Positions 58,246-64,000 of a stretch of DNA of 64,000 nt are shown here, in pieces (within the stretch, counting starts at the first letter, position 1; each line of letters starts with the position of its first letter). Both the position numbers and the translations under genes were made by a program. Under the pieces are notes generated by a model, which saw only the letters and a program-made list of their open reading frames with translations, did not search any database and was not told the origin of the DNA. The DNA is taken from NCBI GenBank assembly GCA_963814315.1, contig CAWFCG010000003.1:868001-932000 (forward strand), written 5' to 3'. This DNA comes from JAFMJV01 sp963814315 (GTDB lineage: Bacteria; Chloroflexota; Limnocylindria; Limnocylindrales; CSP1-4).

Positions 58246-58829
58246 CAGCGTCCGGCCGGCTGCGGCGAGGATCTGGGCACCGTCAGCGCTGCCGCGACGG
58301 GCCCCCGCATGGCGCTGACAAGGAAGATGAAGGCACCCAACGCGATGATGGCGTCGCCGATCGAGAAGGCGGTCGCCATCGGCAAGGTCGGCGGGAACAC
58401 GAAGATGTCGCCCAAGAACGGCAAGAGCGTCTCGGGGCCAATGAGCGCGATATTCGAGTAGTGCGCCACGGGCAGCGCTGCCCTGCCGGTGAGCTCCAGC
58501 CAAGCGGCTGGCGAGGAGGGCATGTAGCCGCCATTGGCCAACACCGCCATGAGGTTGAGGATGGCGCCCACCGCCAGGATCGATAGACCAGGTCGCCGCA
58601 GGTTGCGGAGCAGGGCAACCAGTACCAGCAGCGTCGAGAGGACATAGATGCCCGCACCAGCGCCGCCGATTCGCTCCTGGATGGGATCAGCGAAGAGCAC
58701 CAGCTGCACCAGCAACCCAGTCAGCGCCAGCCGCCACCACACGAAGTGCACTCGCTCCAGGTTGCGGATGCGCCCACCCCCAAGCCGTCCGACGAGCAGG
58801 CCGACGGCGATGGAGTACAGCAGCAACAC
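58245..58829 (-). CDS. DUF5317 membrane protein
   Basis: A 194-residue membrane protein with six hydrophobic segments: LLLYSIAVGLLVGRLGGGRI, WRLALTGLLVQLVLFADPIQ, IYVLSTLLVLVALLRNL, LSILAVGAILNLMAVLANGG (with GYMPSS), GDIFVFPPTLPMATAFSIGD and ALGAFIFLVSAM. The NGGYMPSS and LGDIF...P..FSIGD patterns are the DUF5317 hallmark, widespread in Chloroflexota. The start is GTG 58829. Role unknown; coupled to the diguanylate cyclase by a four-base overlap. Confidence 0.85.
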   Translation of the reverse strand: MLLLYSIAVGLLVGRLGGGRIRNLERVHFVWWRLALTGLLVQLVLFADPIQERIGGAGAGIYVLSTLLVLVALLRNLRRPGLSILAVGAILNLMAVLANGGYMPSSPAAWLELTGRAALPVAHYSNIALIGPETLLPFLGDIFVFPPTLPMATAFSIGDAIIALGAFIFLVSAMRGPVAAALTVPRSSPQPAGR

Positions 58830-58857
58830 CTGGTTTGCGGGCCTCCGCTACAGACGA

Positions 58858-58879
58858 CGCCGGCGCCCGGGCGCCGGCG
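58858..58879. repeat. 22-bp perfect GC palindrome upstream of DUF5317
   Basis: An uninterrupted self-complementary stretch of 22 bases made only of C and G centred between 58868 and 58869 (half: CGCCGGCGCCC). It begins 29 bases before the DUF5317 start. It could be a cruciform or hairpin in the leader, or a regulator site. Confidence 0.6.
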
Positions 58880-58978
58880 ACAGAGTCGATATCGATCGCG
58901 CACAGAGAGTGGACCGGGCCGACGAGCGGCGCGAGGGTTGGTGTCGCCGGCCCCGATGTCAGCGTGTGGAGGCGGGTC

Positions 58979-59062
58979 CTACCAGCGGAACGGTGCCGCC
59001 AGCACGAGCACGAACGACACCACGACTGCGAGACGTAGTGCCAAATCCTTGAAGCGGCTCAT
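58979..59062 (-). CDS. 27-residue single-helix membrane peptide
   Basis: ATG 59060-59062 to TAG 58979-58981 encodes MSRFKDLALRLAVVVSFVLV and LAAPFRW: a short basic start, one membrane helix and a Phe-Arg-Trp end. GGGAGA about nine bases before ATG is a fair ribosome site. It lies 150 bases before the DUF5317 gene on the same strand and could belong to its operon. Such small proteins are often missed; whether it is made is untested. Confidence 0.45.
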   Translation of the reverse strand: MSRFKDLALRLAVVVSFVLVLAAPFRW

Positions 59063-59323
59063 ACCGTGAGTCTCCCGATGAGAACGGGCCTGTGGCCCTA
59101 GGTGCCTGCGAGCGCTCGTGGTCTCGGTCGAGGGGGTCACCCCTGACGCTCCCGATACTCACAAGTGGACGCCTCACCCTCCATGGCGCAGTGGTACTAG
59201 GACGGGGTTTGACAGCGCGCACCGCTCGGCGCCTCGACCGACCTCTGGCGCATGTCGAATGGCGCCAAACTATCCCCCGCTGCCGATCGCTTGGCCCACA
59301 CGGCGTGGCCCTATGCTGCGCAC

Positions 59324-59902
59324 ATGAATGACGACCACCTCATCGAAACGACGGTCGAACGCCGAGTCCTGCATCGCGGCCACTTCATCACCTTCCGGGT
59401 CGACACCATCGAGGACTCGCAAGGCAAGCGACACACGCGCGAGGTCGTCGAGCATCCGGGCGCGGTCTGCGTCATCCCCGTCCAAGGACCAGACGTGCTG
59501 CTCGTGCGGCAGTACCGCACACCGGTGGCCCAGGTGATGCTCGAGCTGCCGGCGGGCACCCTCGATCGCCTGCCTGATGGCAACACCGAGGACCCTGACG
59601 ACGCCGCACCACGCGAGCTGGCCGAGGAGACCGGGCACCGTGCCGCGACCTGGAGATCGCTGGGCCACTTCTGGACGGCCCCGGGCTTCAGCGACGAACT
59701 GATGCACCTGTACCTGGCCACTGACCTTGTAGCTCTGGCCGACTATCGCGGCCCGGACATCGATGAGTACCTGGACCTGGTACGCCTCCCATGGCGTGAG
59801 GCCGTGGGCATGGCTGAGGCCGGCGAAATCCGGGATGCCAAGACCCTGGTGGGCCTGCTACGCCTGGCTCGACTCGCCGAGGCCGGAGAGCTAGCCCGGT
59901 AA
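59324..59902 (+). CDS. NUDIX hydrolase (ADP-ribose pyrophosphatase-like)
   Basis: A 192-residue hydrolase. TVERRVLHRGHFITFRVDTI, VVEHPGAVCVIPVQGPDVLL, VRQYRTPVAQVMLELPAGTL and the box end APRELAEETGHRAATW followed by PGFSDELMHLYLATDL are those of ADP-ribose/ADP-sugar diphosphatases. The NUDIX box holds about five extra residues between GTL and the REL-EE-G part. The start, ATG 59324, has TATGCT six bases upstream and no ribosome site, a leaderless pattern. It cleans up ADP-ribose or similar molecules and overlaps the convergent phosphoribosyltransferase gene by 12 bases. Confidence 0.9.
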   Translation: MNDDHLIETTVERRVLHRGHFITFRVDTIEDSQGKRHTREVVEHPGAVCVIPVQGPDVLLVRQYRTPVAQVMLELPAGTLDRLPDGNTEDPDDAAPRELAEETGHRAATWRSLGHFWTAPGFSDELMHLYLATDLVALADYRGPDIDEYLDLVRLPWREAVGMAEAGEIRDAKTLVGLLRLARLAEAGELAR

Positions 59903-60925
59903 CCACTCCCGCAAGTCGACCGTGTCGAGCCGGGGGCTGGGCGTGATGCCCGGGATCCGGCCACGCTTGGCGATGGGGACGCCGTCGATCTCTTTGAGGT
60001 CGCCCGTGAAGTCGATGGGCGACGCGCCGCTGATATAGCTACCCACGGCGTAGAAGTCGACTGGCGCGCCGGCGTCCTTGAAGTACCAGATGCGATCAGG
60101 GGTGAGGCCACCCGAAACGACGATCTTGACGTGCTCGAAGCCGTCCTGATCGAGCCGCGCCCGGACTTCCATCACCAGGTCGGCGGTGACGCGGCCGCGC
60201 TCCGACGGCGTGTCCAGACGCACTCCGTAGAGGCGGTCACCGAGTGCGTGGGCCACGCGCAGGGACTCTTCGGCCTCGTCCTTGAAGGTGTCCACCAGCA
60301 CGATGCGCGGCACGTCTGCCGCCACATGGCGATCGAATGCCTCCGCGGCACGGACGGTATCGCCGATGACCAGCACCAGCGAGTGGGGCATCGTGCCCGT
60401 GGGCGCCAGGCCCGCCAGGCGTGCGCCGGCCGGCGTGGATGCGCCCACGCAGCCACCCACGATGGCGGCATAGTCGAGCGCGTCGGTCACATGTGGATGC
60501 ACATGCCGGGCGCCGAACGAGATGACCGGCTGGGGTGCGGCAGCCGCCACGCACTCGCGTGCCGCGTTGGTCCAGCCGCTGGACTGCGCGAGCATGCCCA
60601 GGATGGCCGTCTCGTACAGGCCGAAGGCACGGTAGCGCGCCCGGATGCGCATGACGATCTCCTTGGAGGAGAAGGCATCGCCATCCGACAGCGACTCGAC
60701 GACGTGCTCTTCGCCGCTCTCGACCAGGACGGATGCCAGCAGCACCTTGGCTTCATCGATCCCGCACAGGATCCCCTCAGCCCGCGAGAAGACCTCCATG
60801 ACCACGACGGGGTCCATGCCCTCGCCCTCGAGGATCTCCTCCGCACGGCGAAAGTAGACGTCGGCGGAATCTCCACTGAGGACGTCACTCGAAGGCCGGC
60901 GTCGTTCTCTGGTCACGCTTTCCAT
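59891..60925 (-). CDS. Nicotinate phosphoribosyltransferase
   Basis: A 344-residue enzyme of NAD salvage that joins nicotinate and PRPP to form nicotinate mononucleotide. DVYFRRAEEILEGEGMDPVV, FGARHVHPHVTDALDYAAIV, GASTPAGARLAGLAPTGTMP, VRLDTPSERGRVTADLVMEV and KIVVSGGLTPDRIWYFKDAG are typical of the archaeal/actinobacterial NAPRTase form. Start ATG 60925 has TACACT (60936-60941) ten bases upstream and no ribosome site; ATG 60958 is possible. The neighbouring NUDIX enzyme also serves NAD metabolism. Confidence 0.92.
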   Translation of the reverse strand: MESVTRERRRPSSDVLSGDSADVYFRRAEEILEGEGMDPVVVMEVFSRAEGILCGIDEAKVLLASVLVESGEEHVVESLSDGDAFSSKEIVMRIRARYRAFGLYETAILGMLAQSSGWTNAARECVAAAAPQPVISFGARHVHPHVTDALDYAAIVGGCVGASTPAGARLAGLAPTGTMPHSLVLVIGDTVRAAEAFDRHVAADVPRIVLVDTFKDEAEESLRVAHALGDRLYGVRLDTPSERGRVTADLVMEVRARLDQDGFEHVKIVVSGGLTPDRIWYFKDAGAPVDFYAVGSYISGASPIDFTGDLKEIDGVPIAKRGRIPGITPSPRLDTVDLREWLPG

Positions 60926-60991
60926 CAGGCCCGCAAGTGTAGCGACTGTGCGGGCCACAGCGTTGAGCGTCCCTGCGTCAGGTCGTGCGAC

Positions 60992-63398
60992 CTAGCGCCC
61001 TCGTTTCTGTAGGACTCGTTGCAGCGCCTGATCGAGCTGAGGTGCCATCGACTTCGCGAACGTGGCCGTGAGGTGATGGTGATCCCGAAAGACGATGATG
61101 TCGTCGTTGACCACGGGGCAATCCCGGCTGCCGCCGCAGATGACGTTGCCGAAGTCCAGCATCTTGCCACCAACAGCGCGGGCCGCCGTGCGCTCCCGCA
61201 GGGGCGATCCTCCCGAGACTCGACCGCTGGCCGGCACGGCACAGGGACGGATGTCCTTGATGTTCTTGGCCAGGCAGCCCGGAACGTCCTGCCCCGGATA
61301 GGGCACGTCCGCGATGATGACCTTGCGGCCCGGCACCCGCTGCAGCAGCCGTGCCATACCGTTCCCCTGCGCCACATAGGACTCGTTGGCTTCGTCGATG
61401 GGGTGCTGCCATCGACTCACTGCCGTCACGACCACATCGGGTTCGAGCCGTTTCAGCGCGCCAACCACGTTCTCATTGAACGCCTCGCACTCGCGATAGC
61501 GGCGCTTGAGCTCAAGGTTGCGCACAGGGATGTCGGTGAACGGGCAAGAGACCTTGACGAACGTCTCCAGGCGCCAGCCGCGGTCCAGGACGACCTTGCG
61601 AAGCGCCGGATACCAGTGGGATGCATGTGAGTCGCCCACCAATGCGATGACCACCCTGGCTCCGGAGGGACCGACGGTGCAGCTGCGCGGACTGGTCAGG
61701 ATCCTCCTTGTGCAGACAGCCATTGGGCACCAGCGCCTCGACATCGTCCGCGGCATCCCACACCGATGGCCGCACATCCGCGGGCAAGCGGAGGGTCGGT
61801 GTCGGCTTCGGAGTGCGCCTGGGCTTGGGTGTCGGTGACACGACCGGATGCGAAGTCGGTTCGGGGGACCGTCTGGGCTTGGGCGTGCGGGTGGGCTTGG
61901 GTATGCGGGTGGGCTCGGCCGCAATCCCCGGCCGTGCGGTGGCCCTCGCTTTGGGGCCGGCCCTCGGAGTCGACGCCGGTGCTCCCTCGGCGCCACGACC
62001 CGTCCCGGCGTCCGGGGCTGTTTCGCCCAGCGGGTCCGTCTCGCCGCGCGAGGCCGTCTCGCCGCGACGCGATTCGGCGATCGCCGTGTCGGTGGCCCAG
62101 CCGGTCGCACTGACCCCGAGCAGGACGGCCAGGGCAAGGCCCAGCAATGGTCCACCCGCGAGCGCCAGGTTCTTGCGGGCACCTCCAGGTCGGGAGCCAC
62201 GCCGGATCGGCTCTTCCACGAAGAGCGTGCTCAGCGTCGCCACCAGGATGGCCAATGTCACCAATCCCACGCGCGCCCCCACGCTCAGAGCGTCGCCATA
62301 CGCGATCAACGGCAGGATCAGCAAGGGCCAGTGCCACAGGTACAGCGAGTAGCTGATGCGGCCGAAGAACCGCATCGGCCTGCTCCCCAGCAGTATCTCG
62401 GCGCCGCCTCTGTGATGGCCACCAGCGATCATGGCAGCAGCCCCGATCGTCGGGAGCAAGGCCCAGTAGCCGGGATAGGCCAACGTATCGTCGAAGGCGA
62501 TGCCGGCAAGCAGCACGGCACCAAGTCCGATCCAGCCGACGATGGCCAGCAACCTCGCGTGTGACGGCGAACCTGATGGCCGCAGCGCGGCGATGGCCAG
62601 GAGGCCGCCGAGAGCCAGCTCCCAGGCACGGGTCGGCAGCGAGTAGAAGGCCCAGCTGGCTGCCACGTCGGTCAGCACCAGTGCCAGCAGCAAGGAGCCT
62701 AGCGCCACCATCGCCACCGTCAAGGCCACGCCACGCGTACCGCGGCCCAGTCGGAAGACGATCAGCAGCAGCGCCGGCCAGAAGAGGTAGAACTGCTCCT
62801 CCACGCTGAGTGACCAGAACTGCAGGAAGGGAGACGGGGCCGTGACCGCCGCGAAGTAGTCCCCGCTCGCGAGCGCGAAACGGATGTTGGAGACCGAGAG
62901 CGCGGCTGCCACGCCATCACCGCTGACCCTCGGCAGCGCTAGTGGTGAGACCACCGCTGCGCTCAGCAGGAACGTCGCCGCCAGGGCGAGGGCGGCGGCT
63001 GGGAGGATGCGCCGGACGCGCCGCACGTAGAAGCCCGGAAGGCTGATATGACCACTCCGGCGGAGCTCGCGATACAGCAGACCGGTGATGAGGAAACCAC
63101 TGATGACGAAGAAGACGTCGACACCGACGAAGCCGCCGCCAAGAAGGTTCGGTGCCGCGTGGAAGACAACGACCATGAGGACCGCGATACCGCGAAGCCC
63201 TTCGATGTCGGGTCGAAAGTGGCCAGCTGTCGACTCGGCACCCCCCGACTCCGCGCTGCCCGCGGAGGGAGCCGGCGGCGACCCGCGCGGCATCGGGGCC
63301 GGGTACCCCATCGGGGCCGCAGACCCAATCGGGGCCGGCCGATAGCCAGGCAGCGACGGCCACATGCTCGAGCCGTCGGCACCCCGGTCCGACGGCAT
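60992..63398 (-). pseudogene. Frameshifted OafA/YrhL-type acyltransferase with SGNH domain
   Basis: Two frames make up one membrane O-acyltransferase. The first, from ATG 63398, has FRPDIEGLRGIAVLMVVVFH, FFVISGFLITGLLYRELRR, WSLSVEEQFYLFWPALLLI and about ten helices, then a Pro/Thr/Lys-rich linker (PKPTRTPKPRRSPEPTSHP). Near 61680-61685 the frame must shift by one base (at GCAGCTGCAC) to continue as CTVGPSGARVVIALVGDSHA, SHWYPALRKVVLDRGW and the closing DDIIVFRDHHHLTATFAKSM, an SGNH hydrolase-like domain with Ser in GDSH and the D-x-x-H pair. Stop 60992. This family acetylates surface glycans. One extra base, real or an assembly error, splits it. Confidence 0.85.
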
Positions 63399-63467
63399 CG
63401 GTCGTTGGTGCAAGTCAGGCGCCCCCTCGGCTAGGGGCAGATGCTACCCGAAACGAGTCGCCAAGCC

Positions 63468-64000
63468 TCAGGCGGACTCGATCCCCGGGGCGATCTCCGT
63501 CGCCAGCAGCTCGGCCAGCTCATCCGCATAGCGTTCGAACAAGGCCGCCCCGCGCGATGGATGGTCCATCACCGGGACCGTCCTGGCGCCGGGGAAGAGC
63601 CATCCCAGCGATCGCTCCAGCGTCAGGTCGCACACCGCCAACAAGCGCCCGATAGCGGCCCCCAATGCATCCCGGTCGAGATGTGCCGTCGGTAGCTCAC
63701 AGGTCAACACCGGTCGGTCATCGGCCGAGAGCGCGAACTTGACGAAGGGCAGCTCATCGTTCCAGCGCAGGAATTGGCGGTATGACACACGGAAGGAGTC
63801 GTTCAGCGGTGGCGCGAAGTGGACCCACAGCAGCATGGCGCTGCCCGGATCAAGGATGAGCGTCAGGCGGATGTCGGCTCGGCGGAGGCCATCGAGGCGA
63901 AGGTCCCAGCTGCTGACACCGTCGCGCTCCCCGCGATCGACCGGCACCAAGCCCAGCCCATCGAGCCAGCCATCGATCGTGGCTCCCTTGATGGTGGCCG
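63468..64000 (-). CDS. Hypothetical protein, 5' end beyond the window
   Basis: The frame is open to the right edge, reading ATIKGATIDGWLDGLGLVPV at the start visible, then LRLDGLRRADIRLTLILDPG, MLLWVHFAPPLNDSFRVSYR and QFLRWNDELPFVKFALSADD, RPVLTCELPTAHLDRDALGA. About 177 residues are seen. The pattern of strands and a C-terminal helix pair fits the YbjN/T3SS-chaperone-like fold, which is only a structural guess. The stop is at 63468. Confidence 0.65.
   Translation of the reverse strand, partial: ATIKGATIDGWLDGLGLVPVDRGERDGVSSWDLRLDGLRRADIRLTLILDPGSAMLLWVHFAPPLNDSFRVSYRQFLRWNDELPFVKFALSADDRPVLTCELPTAHLDRDALGAAIGRLLAVCDLTLERSLGWLFPGARTVPVMDHPSRGAALFERYADELAELLATEIAPGIESA

Overview
This window is high-GC, densely packed, single-copy bacterial chromosome. 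The mix of genes points to an uncultured Chloroflexota (Limnocylindria/Ellin6529-like) genome: a heliorhodopsin (a family confined almost wholly to monoderm bacteria and archaea), a DUF5317 membrane protein, many SBP-first ABC operons and a cluster of apparently leaderless genes. The taxonomic call is inference; no rRNA or other marker gene is present.

Layout. 0-5.2 kb: BMP-type nucleoside ABC importer (SBP, double ATPase, two permeases), followed by a 150-bp cluster of four TTGCAT-type repeats. 5.4-11.0 kb (minus): ferric-iron-type ABC importer, a DtxR/MntR-like regulator and a type I DAHP synthase, apparently one operon. 11.1-16.3 kb: DEAD-box helicase, cation diffusion facilitator, DUF89 phosphatase and a PEP mutase/isocitrate lyase-family protein. 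16.5-17.8 kb: an IS481-type element inserted in the 3' end of a tRNA-Arg gene with a 15-bp target duplication that keeps the tRNA intact. 18-26.7 kb: broken TspO-like gene, phosphodiester glycosidase, membrane proteins, ABC-2 exporter, BioY and small genes. 26.76 kb: tRNA-His, after which comes a disturbed block (to about 37 kb) with short tandem repeats, a methyltransferase that replaces the 3' end of another gene, a GIY-YIG-like protein, an HTH regulator with a palindromic operator, frameshifted genes, an IS3-type transposase remnant and an ABC-2 exporter.

37.8-46.0 kb (minus): seven-gene operon joining DUF917 and HyuA-like hydantoinase/oxoprolinase proteins to an Opp-type peptide importer. 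46.1-47.3 kb: aldo/keto reductase. 47.3-48.2 kb: heliorhodopsin on its own near-consensus promoter. 48.3-55.9 kb (minus): amino-sugar operon (ROK regulator, family 1 SBP, two permeases, GH3 hexosaminidase, SIS-domain protein), probably for uptake and breakdown of GlcNAc/muropeptide sugars. 56.2-59.1 kb: GAF-GAF-GGDEF diguanylate cyclase, DUF5317 protein and a 27-residue membrane peptide. 59.3-64 kb: NUDIX hydrolase, nicotinate phosphoribosyltransferase, a frameshifted OafA-type acyltransferase with SGNH domain, and a partial gene.

Recurring themes are GC-rich hairpins between the substrate-binding-protein gene and the next gene in three separate ABC operons, leaderless promoters (TANNNT 6-10 nt before the start codon) on at least seven genes, and four genes broken by what look like single-base frameshifts, which may be assembly errors.
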